Assembly: GCA_025054935.1 (NCBI GenBank)
Contig: JANWZD010000001.1
Location: forward strand, 1 to 64,000
DNA: 64,000 bases
Origin: Dehalococcoidia bacterium
GTDB taxonomy: Bacteria > Chloroflexota > Dehalococcoidia > SpSt-223
Reading direction: 5' to 3'
Position 1 is the stretch's first letter, and every line of letters begins with the position of its first letter. Positions 51,684 through 60,584 of this stretch are shown here, one piece after another. A program made the position numbers and the translations under genes. The notes beneath the pieces are model-generated. The model was not told the DNA's origin. It was given only the letters and a program-made list of their open reading frames with translations, and searched no databases.

Positions 51684-54600
51684 ATGGTTGTTGGTCCCGA
51701 ACTCCCTCACTATTATCTGCCGGCAGAGAGGGTGGCCCGATCCCTAACGCCTAGCTCCCCGCCTGCTGGCAGCGTGAATGTCCCGGTCAGCACAGACGCC
51801 CGGCCGTCGCGCCGGCGGTCAGACGTGACCGTACTTCTCGCAGCCGGCATTGGACTGATCGCGGCAGTTCCTTTTTTCCTTCCGGGCTTTCCGGCAGCGC
51901 GGGACTCCCTCTCGCATCTCTTTCGAGTGTGGGCGGTCGAAGCCGCTGTCGCCGGCGGGACGCTCTATCCGCGCTGGCTTGGCGACTTTGTCTACGGCTA
52001 CGGCTACCCGCTGTTCAACTTTTATGGCCCGCTGCTCTACGCTCTCGCGCTGCTGCCGGCGTATCTCGGCGCAGACGCGATGCTTGCGCTGCGGTTTGCG
52101 GTGATCCTGAGCGTGGCGGCCGCTGCCGTTGGCGCGGCGCTGCTCGCGCGCGACTTGGTCGGTTCCGCCGGCGGCGTGGTGGCGGCGGCTGTCTATGTCG
52201 CCGCTCCCTATGTGCAGACCGACCTGCTTGTGCGCGGGGCGTTTCCCGAAGTGCTCGGGATCGCGCTCCTGCCGTGGGCGCTGCTCGCCGTGCAGCGCGA
52301 CCGTCCGGTCTGGCTGGCAGTTGCTGTCGCGCTGCTGGTGCTGGCGCATAACGGGGCGGCACTGATCGGGCTCCCCCTCGTAGCCGGCTTTCTGCTCTGG
52401 CGTGCCGGAGGCGCGCGCCGACTCTCGCCACTGCGCCGCGGCGGCGCCGGGGTCGGCATCGGGCTGCTGCTCTCGGCGTGGTTTTGGCTGCCCGCGACCA
52501 TCGAACTGGAGGCGGTGTGGCTCGGCACGCCGGAAGGGCGGACCGACTTCCTCGCCGCTCTTGCGCCCTTCGACCAGCTAGTCCAGTTCTCGTTCCTCCA
52601 CGACTACCGCGAAGTGCCGGGCGCATTCCTGCCTGCCGGCCTCGTGCAGGTGCTCCTTGCGCTTGCAGGACTGCCGTTCGCGCTGCGGCGCGGGGGCGCG
52701 CTGTTCGCGATCGTGCTGGTGCTGACGGCTGTGCTGATGACGCCGCTCGCTGCGCCCCTCTGGGAGCGGTTGCCGATCGTCACCTTGATGGCGTTCCCTT
52801 GGCGGCTTCAGGCGGTCGTTGCGCTCGCATGCGCGGTGCTCGCCGCCGGAATTCCCTCCCTCTCCCGGCGACGAGCGTTGCGGCTCGCGCTCGCGGCGGC
52901 CGCGACGATAGCTGCTCTCGTCGCCGGATTGGCCGGCGCGCGGCCGACCTTCCTCGACATCGCGCCCCACGCCATCGACAGCGGAGGCTTTGCGGCGTTC
53001 GAACGCTGGAGCGGGTTTATCGGCACGACTTCCCCCGTCCAGTTTCGCCCACGCTCAGTCGCGATCGACCCGGCGCGCCTGCCGGAGCCGGCCGCAGAGC
53101 CCGCACCGCGCGATCCCGTGCCCGAAGTCGCCTTCCTCTCAGATGGCCGGCTGCGTGTTCGGAGCGACAGCGCGACAACCCTCCGTGTCCGGCAGTTCTT
53201 CTTCCCCGGCTGGAGCGCGCGCGCGGACGGGATGCCGCTGCCGATCTCAGCCGACGGGCCGGCAGGCGTGATCGCCGTCGCGCTGCCGCCGGGGGAGACA
53301 ACGCTGGCGCTCACCTTTGGACCGACAGGACCGCGTTTCGCCGGCGCGCTCGCTTCGGCTGTTGGTCTCGCCGCTGCCGTCGCCCTTGGGATGCGGCCAC
53401 GACGGCGGGGGCTGCTGCTTTCTCTTGCGGTGCTGGTCGCTGGGCTCGCGGTCGCGCTGCGTCTGCCGGACCAGCCGGCGTGGACGGGGCTGCGTCCCGC
53501 GAGCGGCGACGCCGGTCCCCTCTCCCTGCTTGGGGTCGGCGTCAACGAGGACCGGGTGCCCCTCGACGGCGTGCTCACGGTGCGCGCGCTCTGGCAAACG
53601 CGCGAGCCCCTCGGCCCGGACTGGGAAGCGGTCGTCGCGCTCGAGCAGGTCGAGAGCGGGGTGGTGACGAAGGTAGCGCGCGCGCCGCGCGCCGGCACAG
53701 TCTCTTCAGGACGATGGCGGGCCGGCGATCTCGTTGAGGATGTGCAGTGGCTGACCGTTCCGCCGAGTGCGACCGCTCAGCCGTATCGCCTCTGGCTTGG
53801 CTGGCGCGCTCCAGATCGCGAAACACCCCTGCTGCCTGCCGGCGAGGGTTGGCTTCCCCCCTCCCCGCTCCGTGCTCCTTCGCTGCCATTCGTCGCCGGC
53901 GGCCGCTTCGAGGGAGGAGTGACGCTCCTTGCCGGCCAGGCGACACCGGTGGCGGCATTGCCGCTCGGACTGACGCTGCCCTGGCCGGGCACGCTCGCCG
54001 ACCTCGGGGGACGCGGCGCGCTTGACGTGCGGCTTCTCTGGCAGGCGGACACTCCGCTGCAAGAGGACTACGGAATTTTTGTCACCGTTCGGCATGGCGC
54101 TCAGGTGATCACGCAGACCAACACCTTCCCGCCGCTCGACCAGCGCTATACCTCGCTCTGGCCGGTCGGGCGGCCGGTCGAGCAGCGCTATCTGCTGCCG
54201 CTGCCGGCCCTTCCCGAGGGACCGATCGAGGTGACGGCGGGGCTGTTCCGCCGGGATACTCTCGTGCGCCTGCGCACCGTCGAGGGCGCTGACCAAGCTG
54301 TAGTCGCCCGGCTGCGCCGTGAGGCTGCACCTCCAGCGCTGCGCGTTGATCAGCCGATCGGAGCGGCGCTGCTTCTCGGCTACGACCGGCACGACGGCTG
54401 CGGGACGATCATCTCCCCGCCGTGCACGATCGAACTCCGTCTTGTCTGGGCAGCGCGTCAGCCGATTGCCGAGCCGCTAACGGTCTTTCTTCATCTTGTC
54501 GGCCCAGCGGGTCAGCTCGTCAGCCAGCAGGACGGTCCGCCGAACGACGGGATCGAGCCGACCGATCGCTGGGGAGGCGAACGGGTGGGAGACCGGCGGC

Positions 54601-54734
54601 GGCTCGTACTTCCCGCGGATGCGCCGCCCGGCGACTACCGCATACTGGTGGGGCTGTATCGGGCAGACGGCAGCCGAGTGCCGGCAGCTGACGGCGATTC
54701 GGTCGAGTTGTTTCGCGTCCGCGTTGTCCGCTAG
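51684..54734 (+). CDS. Giant YfhO-like membrane protein
   Basis: 1016 aa. Residues about 45-420 hold roughly ten membrane helices, including the first-loop segment SLSHLFRVWAVEAAVAGGTLYPRWLGDFVYGYGYPLFNFYGPL, as in the '6-pyruvoyl-tetrahydropterin synthase-related' YfhO-like proteins. The helices are followed by about 590 residues of soluble domain, broken by two helices (near 555-600), with Pro-rich linkers and two beta-sandwich-like modules. The start is uncertain: ATG 51684, GTG 51732 and GTG 51774 are in frame. Probable role in surface polymer export or glycosylation; unproven. Confidence 0.65.
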   Translation: MVVGPELPHYYLPAERVARSLTPSSPPAGSVNVPVSTDARPSRRRSDVTVLLAAGIGLIAAVPFFLPGFPAARDSLSHLFRVWAVEAAVAGGTLYPRWLGDFVYGYGYPLFNFYGPLLYALALLPAYLGADAMLALRFAVILSVAAAAVGAALLARDLVGSAGGVVAAAVYVAAPYVQTDLLVRGAFPEVLGIALLPWALLAVQRDRPVWLAVAVALLVLAHNGAALIGLPLVAGFLLWRAGGARRLSPLRRGGAGVGIGLLLSAWFWLPATIELEAVWLGTPEGRTDFLAALAPFDQLVQFSFLHDYREVPGAFLPAGLVQVLLALAGLPFALRRGGALFAIVLVLTAVLMTPLAAPLWERLPIVTLMAFPWRLQAVVALACAVLAAGIPSLSRRRALRLALAAAATIAALVAGLAGARPTFLDIAPHAIDSGGFAAFERWSGFIGTTSPVQFRPRSVAIDPARLPEPAAEPAPRDPVPEVAFLSDGRLRVRSDSATTLRVRQFFFPGWSARADGMPLPISADGPAGVIAVALPPGETTLALTFGPTGPRFAGALASAVGLAAAVALGMRPRRRGLLLSLAVLVAGLAVALRLPDQPAWTGLRPASGDAGPLSLLGVGVNEDRVPLDGVLTVRALWQTREPLGPDWEAVVALEQVESGVVTKVARAPRAGTVSSGRWRAGDLVEDVQWLTVPPSATAQPYRLWLGWRAPDRETPLLPAGEGWLPPSPLRAPSLPFVAGGRFEGGVTLLAGQATPVAALPLGLTLPWPGTLADLGGRGALDVRLLWQADTPLQEDYGIFVTVRHGAQVITQTNTFPPLDQRYTSLWPVGRPVEQRYLLPLPALPEGPIEVTAGLFRRDTLVRLRTVEGADQAVVARLRREAAPPALRVDQPIGAALLLGYDRHDGCGTIISPPCTIELRLVWAARQPIAEPLTVFLHLVGPAGQLVSQQDGPPNDGIEPTDRWGGERVGDRRRLVLPADAPPGDYRILVGLYRADGSRVPAADGDSVELFRVRVVR

Positions 54735-54771
54735 GGCCTGCCTCCGGCACATGACGACGTGCTACTCTGAC

Positions 54772-54788
54772 AGAGGCGCTGTGCCTCT
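54772..54788 (+). promoter_or_regulatory. Stem-loop after giant membrane protein gene
   Basis: A perfect 6-bp dyad with a 5-nt loop (AGAGGC 54772-54777, GCCTCT 54783-54788), 38 nt after the stop. No U-tract, so a terminator role is weak. Confidence 0.35.
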
Positions 54789-54892
54789 ATAGCGGGCGAA
54801 TGGGGGCGCCGCGGCGACGCCGCCCGCCCGCGCTCCTGTTCGCCGGCCGGGCGCATGCCTAGGAAGGGTAAAGAGCGACGCAGTTGCCGGGG

Positions 54893-56290
54893 ATGGTTCG
54901 GAGAATAAACGCGCGCTCCTCTGCTGCCATTGCTGCTGCGAAGGCGACCGGCGTCATGCTGCGGCTGGCGGGACGCGGAGGAACAGCGCTGCCGGGGCTC
55001 GTTGCCGAGCGGATTGATCCTGCCCTTGTCGCTGTGCTTGCGCACAACTTAGCGCGCGGGAGCGCGCTGGTGACGGGGACGAACGGCAAGACGACGACGA
55101 CGCGGCTGGTGGCAGCAGCGCTGCGCGCTGGGGGGCTGGCTCCTGTCCACAACACTGCCGGCTCGAACCTGATGCGCGGCTTGGCGGCGACGCTCGCCTC
55201 GGCCGCGCGCTTCGACGGCAGGCTGCCGGCAGGCTTCCGGTCGGTTGGGGTCTTCGAAGTGGACGAAGCCGTCGCTCCGCAGGCGGCGCGCGCCCTCCGG
55301 CCGCGGGTTGTGGTCATCACCAACCTCTTTCGTGACCAGCTCGACCGGTACGCTGAACTGGACACTGTTGCCGCGCTCTGGCGCGAGATGATCGCCTCTC
55401 TTCCCGGAGCGACAGTCGTCCTTAATGCTGACGATCCCCTCGTCGGCGCGCTGCCGGCGCCGCCGAGCGGACGGCGGCTGCTCTACGGCATTGCCGACCC
55501 TGCTGTTGCTGTCGACGCGGCTGGCACCGCCGACTCGATCTGGTGTCCGGCCTGCGGCGGCCGGCTCGCCTTTCGCGCTCGCTGGTTTTCCCATCTTGGC
55601 GACTATTCTTGCCCTAGCTGCGGCTATGCTCGTCCGCCGCTTGACCTCGCTGCCGTGGAGGTGCGGTGTCTCGGGTTCGAGGGGAGCAGGCTGCTTGTCC
55701 GGAGCGCGGCGGGCGAGGTCGCTCTTGCTCTGCCCCTGCCGGGACTGTACAACGTCTCAAACGCCCTCGCTGCTCTGGGCGGCGCGCTGGCGATGGGTGT
55801 GCCGAGCGCGGTGGCGGCGCGCGCCCTCGCGTCGGCGGGAACGGCGTTCGGCCGAGCGGAGCGGCTGGTCGTCGCCGGGCGCGAGGTCGCCATTCTGCTC
55901 ATCAAGAACCCTGCCGGTGCCGACCAAGCGCTGCGGACGATCCAGGCTGAAGAGGCGGCCCCAAGCGTGCTTTTCGCGCTCAATGACCGGATTGCTGACG
56001 GTCGTGATGTCTCGTGGATCTGGGATGTCGACTTTGAGCGGCTCGCTGGCCGCCATGGCCCGATCACCGTCACTGGCGACCGGGCTGCCGAACTGGCGCT
56101 GCGGCTGAAGTATGCTGGGGCTGATGACGGCGTCGAGGTTGAGCCGCACCTCGAGCGCGCAGTCGACCGCGCCCTCCGCCGGGGCGCGGGGCGGCTGTAC
56201 GTTTTGCCGACCTATACTGCGCTTCTCGCGCTTCATCGGATCTTCGCCCGGCGCGCCGGCGCACAGCAGTTCTGGGAGCGACGCGGGTAG
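54893..56290 (+). CDS. murT: Lipid II isoglutaminyl synthase subunit MurT
   Basis: 465 aa from ATG 54893 (a TTG at 54884 is also in frame). Mur-ligase P-loop TGTNGKTTTT and NADD motif are present. Between the central and C-terminal domains is the MurT-specific zinc ribbon CPACGG...CPSCGY. MurT with GatD amidates the D-glutamate of lipid II to D-isoglutamine, using ammonia from GatD. The adjacent GatD makes the assignment firm. This supports a peptidoglycan-containing envelope. The stop overlaps the GatD start by 1 nt. Confidence 0.92.
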   Translation: MVRRINARSSAAIAAAKATGVMLRLAGRGGTALPGLVAERIDPALVAVLAHNLARGSALVTGTNGKTTTTRLVAAALRAGGLAPVHNTAGSNLMRGLAATLASAARFDGRLPAGFRSVGVFEVDEAVAPQAARALRPRVVVITNLFRDQLDRYAELDTVAALWREMIASLPGATVVLNADDPLVGALPAPPSGRRLLYGIADPAVAVDAAGTADSIWCPACGGRLAFRARWFSHLGDYSCPSCGYARPPLDLAAVEVRCLGFEGSRLLVRSAAGEVALALPLPGLYNVSNALAALGGALAMGVPSAVAARALASAGTAFGRAERLVVAGREVAILLIKNPAGADQALRTIQAEEAAPSVLFALNDRIADGRDVSWIWDVDFERLAGRHGPITVTGDRAAELALRLKYAGADDGVEVEPHLERAVDRALRRGAGRLYVLPTYTALLALHRIFARRAGAQQFWERRG

Positions 56291-57081
56291 TGACCTTCGT
56301 GCTGCGGATCGGGCATCTCTATCCGGACGTGATGAACTTGTACGGCGATCGAGGCAATGTCCTTGCGCTTGCTCAGCGCGCGCGCTGGCGCGGCTTCGGG
56401 GTTGAGATCATCCCAATCTCCCTTGGAGACCCGTTTCGGCCTGACGCCGTTGACCTTCTCTTCGCAGGGGGGGACCAAGATCGCGAGCAGCGGCGCGTTG
56501 CTGCCGACCTTGCCGGCAGGAAAGGGGAGGCGATCCGGGCGGCGATCGAAGAGGGGCTGCCGGCGTTGGTGGTCTGCGGGAGCTACCAGCTGTTTGGCGA
56601 GCGCTATCAGCCTGCCGCGGGGCCTGAACTGCGGGGCCTCGCCGTCTTCGATGCGGTGACCATCCATCCGGGTGCCACTGTCGTCCGCTGCGTCGGCAAC
56701 ATTGTCGTCGACTGGGAAGGCTCCTTGCTCGTCGGGTTCGAAAACCACGGCGGACGCACCTATCTCGGGCCGCGGGCTGCGCCGCTCGGCCGGGTGGTGG
56801 TGGGCTACGGCAATAATGGGGAGGACGGCACAGAAGGAGCGCGCTATAAGAACGCTTTTGGCACCTATCTGCACGGCGCGCTGCTGCCGAAGAACCCGAT
56901 GCTCGCGGACACCCTCCTCTCTCTCGCGCTGCAGCGGCGCGGCGAAGACCCCGCGCTCGCGCCGCTCGATGAGCGTGTCGAGGAGGCGGCGCGCCGCGTG
57001 GCGATTGCCCGGGCTCGCCGCGAGCGCCATGCTCTGCGCAATGTCGGGGCGACCCGCCGCTCGCCCGGAACGCGCCGATGA
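56290..57081 (+). CDS. gatD: Glutamine amidotransferase GatD
   Basis: 263 aa, cobQ-like class I glutaminase. The nucleophile Cys is C96 in VVCGSYQLFG, and the His is in YLHGALLPKNP. The N-terminal IGHLYPDVMNLYGDRGNVLAL is the GatD hallmark. It supplies ammonia to MurT. GTG start overlaps the murT stop. The extra C-terminal region is basic (RRERHALRNVG). The stop overlaps the next gene. Confidence 0.92.
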   Translation: MTFVLRIGHLYPDVMNLYGDRGNVLALAQRARWRGFGVEIIPISLGDPFRPDAVDLLFAGGDQDREQRRVAADLAGRKGEAIRAAIEEGLPALVVCGSYQLFGERYQPAAGPELRGLAVFDAVTIHPGATVVRCVGNIVVDWEGSLLVGFENHGGRTYLGPRAAPLGRVVVGYGNNGEDGTEGARYKNAFGTYLHGALLPKNPMLADTLLSLALQRRGEDPALAPLDERVEEAARRVAIARARRERHALRNVGATRRSPGTRR

Positions 57082-58109
57082 CTGCGGCCGAGGCGCTGCT
57101 CTTCATGCTGCTTGGAGCAGTCAGCGTGCTTGTCGCCGGCTATGTGCTGCGGGCGCTCGCTGCGGCTAGGTCGGTCTCAGAGCCGGCCTTGGAGGGTAGG
57201 GTAGAGAAGGTGTCGGTCGATGTCCTCATGATCGGGGGCGCGGCCGCAGGGCTTGAGCGTCAGGGAAAATCGCTGACCGTCGTTCAGCCGGTTGCAGCGG
57301 TTCCCCCTGGCTGGACGAGCCGCACTTGGCCGCTCCAGCAGGCGGCCGCCGCGGCGCGCGGCGAGTGGCTGCTCCTCACCACCAGCACAACGGCCTGGCG
57401 CGCGGGCGCGCTGAGCGCACTCGTCCGGTTCGCCCGCACACGGCAAGCGGCCCTAGTCACGCTATTCGGCTGCCAGGAAGCGACCACGCTTGCCGAACGC
57501 CTCGCGCTTCCCGTTCTCCTGCTGGGACTAGCAGCAGCAAACCCGCTCGCGGCAGCGAATGCTCCCGACCGCACAAACGTCGCCCTCGCTTTCCCGGAGT
57601 GCCTCCTCATCCGGCGCGATGTCTGGGAGGCGATTGGAGGCCTCCAGCTTCTCAAGGGGCGGGACGAACCGTGGTTTGAACTCGCGTGCCTTGTCAAAGC
57701 ATCGGGGCGGCCGATCGTCGTCGGCAGCGGTCGACTGCTTTTCACGGCCGCAGGCGGCCGTCGCTGGCCTGCGCTTTCCGACCGCTGGGCGCGCCTCTTC
57801 GGGCGCGTGGGAGGCGGCCGCCTGGGAGTGGTCGCGGCGGCAGCAGCTATTGTGCTGACAGTGAATGTGCTGCCGTTCGGCTGGCTGCTGATCGGCGGGA
57901 TCGGATTGCTCTTGAACCCGGCCTCGATTCTGTGGACGATGTGCGGGGCGATCGGCTTGGCGCAGACAGCCGCGGTCCTGGCGGCGCGCCGCTGGATCGA
58001 GCGGCTGACTACCGTCCCCCCGCTCTTTCTCATCACGCATCCGCTCGGAGGGTTGATGGTCGTCGCAATCCTGCTCGCTTCCCTGAGCCGCGGAGGCAGC
58101 GAACGATGA
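57078..58109 (+). CDS. GT2-like membrane protein without DxD
   Basis: 343 aa: one N-terminal anchor helix, a soluble middle and three C-terminal helices. The middle (GWTSRTWPLQQAAAAARGEWLLL, LIRRDVWEAIGGLQLL) follows the HpnB-like GT2 pattern, but the metal-binding 'DAD' after GEWLLL is TTSTT (101-105), and the usual N-terminal nucleotide-binding 'PARNEE' segment is not recognisable. It may be an inactive GT-A protein or one using an unusual site. It is coupled to gatD and the methyltransferase (4-nt overlaps). Confidence 0.6.
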   Translation: MTAAEALLFMLLGAVSVLVAGYVLRALAAARSVSEPALEGRVEKVSVDVLMIGGAAAGLERQGKSLTVVQPVAAVPPGWTSRTWPLQQAAAAARGEWLLLTTSTTAWRAGALSALVRFARTRQAALVTLFGCQEATTLAERLALPVLLLGLAAANPLAAANAPDRTNVALAFPECLLIRRDVWEAIGGLQLLKGRDEPWFELACLVKASGRPIVVGSGRLLFTAAGGRRWPALSDRWARLFGRVGGGRLGVVAAAAAIVLTVNVLPFGWLLIGGIGLLLNPASILWTMCGAIGLAQTAAVLAARRWIERLTTVPPLFLITHPLGGLMVVAILLASLSRGGSER

Positions 58110-58798
58110 ATGAACGCCGTCCGTCCCGACGGACCGACCCGCGCGCCCCGGTCCTGAGCGGTTCTTTGCGCGAGCTGCTGGCGCGCTATCGCTTTGTCGA
58201 GCGGTTCGCAGCCGGTCGCGCGGTGTTAGTGATTGGCGCGGCCGATGGGAGCGGGGCGGCGCGGCTTGCGGACGTGGCGCAGAAGGTGGTCGCACTCGAC
58301 CCGGTGCCCGCGCTTATCCAGCGGGCGGTCCGCCGCTACCGCCGCCCGAACCTGCGCTTTGCTGTCGGGGGGCCGGACGTCGCAGGCCTGACCCCCGCCT
58401 CGTTCGACGTGATAACGGCCTTCCATCGGCTCGATCGCGTCACGCGCTGGCCGGCATTCCTCGATGGGGTCCGGGCAGTGATGCGACCGGGCGGGCAGTT
58501 TGTCATCGCGGTCGAAAATGCCAACTGGGAAGCGCTAGGACGGGCGCCCGCCATGCTTCCTTCCGGCGCGCCTGCGTTCCCTCTCGCCGAGTTTCACGAC
58601 CTTCTTGCCGACCGATTCAAGATCCGCGGGCTGTACGGGCAATCCTCGGCAGCCAAGGCGCTCCTCATCCACACGGCGGCGTATGTCTGCCCTCACGGCG
58701 CAGGAGCAGCGGTCGACCTCGCGGATCGCGCCGCTGCAGTCGCCGGCCCAGCGACCGCGGCGAGCCGCTATTTTGTCGCTGTCTGTGAGCGGCGCTGA
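58106..58798 (+). CDS. SAM-dependent methyltransferase
   Basis: 230 aa from ATG 58106. Class I methyltransferase Rossmann core: VLVIGAADGSGAARLA (motif I), VVALDPVPAL (acidic loop), FDVITAFHRLDRV, and VMRPGGQFVIAVEN. The substrate is unknown, but small-molecule or lipid acceptors are typical for this UbiE-like layout. A longer frame from 57686 overlaps the upstream gene and is not coding. The start overlaps the GT2-like stop (ATGA), and its stop overlaps the deacetylase ATG by 1 nt. Confidence 0.8.
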   Translation: MNERRPSRRTDPRAPVLSGSLRELLARYRFVERFAAGRAVLVIGAADGSGAARLADVAQKVVALDPVPALIQRAVRRYRRPNLRFAVGGPDVAGLTPASFDVITAFHRLDRVTRWPAFLDGVRAVMRPGGQFVIAVENANWEALGRAPAMLPSGAPAFPLAEFHDLLADRFKIRGLYGQSSAAKALLIHTAAYVCPHGAGAAVDLADRAAAVAGPATAASRYFVAVCERR

Positions 58799-59715
58799 TG
58801 GAGCCGCACTATCGCTATCGGCCAGTCAGCAGCCGGCCGCCATTTCGCTGGCCCGGCGGAAATCACCTCGCGGTCGTACTCACCGTCACCCTTGAGTCGT
58901 GGGACCTCGTCAAACCAGCCGGCGCGGCGGGATATGCCGGCGGCCCGAGCATCCTGCCTGACCCGCTGCCCGCCGATATCCCCGATTGGCCGAACTACAC
59001 TTGGCGCGAGTATGGAATGCGCGTCGGCTTTTGGCGAGTCTTGGAGGTCCTTGAGCAGTACGGTGTTCGCGGTTCAGCCGCGCTTGGGCTCCAAGTGCCG
59101 GAACGGTATCCCGCCATGTTCGAAGCGGCGCTCGAGGCCGGCTGGGAGCTCAACGCTCACGGCTACGACCAAGGCACGCCGCTGACGGCGTTCGCGCGCG
59201 ACCCCGATGCAGAGCGGCGCTACCTTGAGGAAGTGGTCGCTCGCTATCTCGCTGCGGTCGGGACACGGCCGCTCGGCTGGCTCTCTCCGTCGGCGCGCTT
59301 CACTGCCCACACCGTTCGTTTCCTCGCTGAACTGGGGTTTCTCTACCATGGCGACTATCTGAACGATGACGAGCCGTATCTGATCGAAGTGAGCGGGCGG
59401 CGGCTGGTGGCGATCCCCTACTCCTTCGAGGTGAACGACTACACAGCGTTTTTCCGGCGGAACTTCACAACGGCAGAGTGGAGCAGCCTCCTGCGCGAGA
59501 CGTTTGACTTCCTCCTCGACGAAGCGCGCCGCACCGGCTCAGGCAAGCTGATGAATGTCGGGCTGCATCCGCATGTGATCGGCGCGCCGTTCCGAATCCG
59601 AAGTCTCGCTCAGTTCCTCGCCTATGCCCGCGAACAGCCGGGGGTCTTCTTCCCGACGCGCGAAGAGATCGCGAGGATCACGCTTGACCAGGCGGAGCGC
59701 ATCGGGATCTCGTAA
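58798..59715 (+). CDS. Polysaccharide deacetylase / PuuE-like (CE4 fold)
   Basis: 305 aa NodB/CE4 barrel. VLTVTLESWD and WELNAHGYDQG are at the expected metal-site positions; GWLSPSARFTAHTVRFLAELGF and LHPHVIGAPFRI are motifs shared with the PuuE (allantoinase-like) clade, whose enzymes act on small amides as well as glycans. No signal peptide, so the substrate is likely cytoplasmic. Last gene of the MurT operon by overlap. Confidence 0.82.
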   Translation: MEPHYRYRPVSSRPPFRWPGGNHLAVVLTVTLESWDLVKPAGAAGYAGGPSILPDPLPADIPDWPNYTWREYGMRVGFWRVLEVLEQYGVRGSAALGLQVPERYPAMFEAALEAGWELNAHGYDQGTPLTAFARDPDAERRYLEEVVARYLAAVGTRPLGWLSPSARFTAHTVRFLAELGFLYHGDYLNDDEPYLIEVSGRRLVAIPYSFEVNDYTAFFRRNFTTAEWSSLLRETFDFLLDEARRTGSGKLMNVGLHPHVIGAPFRIRSLAQFLAYAREQPGVFFPTREEIARITLDQAERIGIS

Positions 59716-59837
59716 CCGAACAACCGGTCGGCGAGCGAAGCGGCGGCTCACGCGGTGTCCGCTTCATGCGTCGGAGCGCAGCGTCGAGCCGGCGTGGTAT
59801 AGACTTGTGGCGCTTTAGCCTCGTCGGGATTGGATTG

Positions 59838-60338
59838 ATGAAGTACACCGCCGATTTCGATGGAAAGCGCCTTGAGCTTGAGATCTCAGGGGATGAGAGC
59901 AATTTACGGGTGCGCGGGCCGGAGGGGGAGTCGCAGGGCGCCCTCACTCGGCATGAACGCGGGCGCTATGTTTTGCGGCTCGGCGATCGCATCATCGAAG
60001 GGTTCGTGACGCCGACCGACGAAGGGTACGCGGTCGTCTACCGCGGCCGCCTCTATCCGATCGCCGTCACCGATGAACGCGCCCGAACTCTCTCTCAGCT
60101 GGGCGGTATCCGGCATGGACACACTGGCGGGGTGGTCAAAGCGCCGATGCCCGGCCTCGTGAAAGCGGTCAATGTCGCGCCCGGCGATGTTGTCCAGCGG
60201 GGGGCGAGCCTCGTCATTCTTGAGGCGATGAAGATGGAAAATGACCTCACTGCCCCCGGGCCGGGACGGGTGCGCGAGGTGCGGGTTGCGGCAGGCGACA
60301 AGGTAGATCAAGGGCAGGTGTTGGTGGTGCTTGAGTGA
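59838..60338 (+). CDS. Biotin carboxyl carrier protein
   Basis: 166 aa from ATG 59838. The C-terminal biotinyl domain has the EAMKMEN biotinylation site (lysine carrier) in VNVAPGDVVQRGASLVILEAMKMEND, with the matching half GDKVDQGQVLVVLE. The N-terminal about 85 residues form a beta-rich docking domain of the propionyl-/acetyl-CoA carboxylase alpha type, and the PMPG turn is present. No carboxyltransferase or biotin carboxylase gene is nearby, so partners must be elsewhere. Confidence 0.9.
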   Translation: MKYTADFDGKRLELEISGDESNLRVRGPEGESQGALTRHERGRYVLRLGDRIIEGFVTPTDEGYAVVYRGRLYPIAVTDERARTLSQLGGIRHGHTGGVVKAPMPGLVKAVNVAPGDVVQRGASLVILEAMKMENDLTAPGPGRVREVRVAAGDKVDQGQVLVVLE

Positions 60339-60584
60339 GGCGGCAGCGGCAGTCGGAACGGAAGGGCCGGGCCGCGGCAAGCGTGCCGTTAATCGCCGGC
60401 ACGAGCGCGGAGGCGGAGAGCGATTCTGCTCGCCTCCGGCGCGAGAGCGCTCGTCGAGGCAGTGCGGCGGTCGCCTTCCCGATGCCTTTGTCCTCACTGG
60501 GGGCGGAGGAAGCTTCGACGAAGCTGTACACCGTGGCGCTGCTCGGGCGCAATCCCGGCGCGCCAGCTGCTCCGAGGAGGTCTG

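Noticed and set aside
54772-54788. Terminator of the giant membrane-protein gene
   Set aside because: Only 6 bp and no U-tract; reported as a stem-loop at low confidence.
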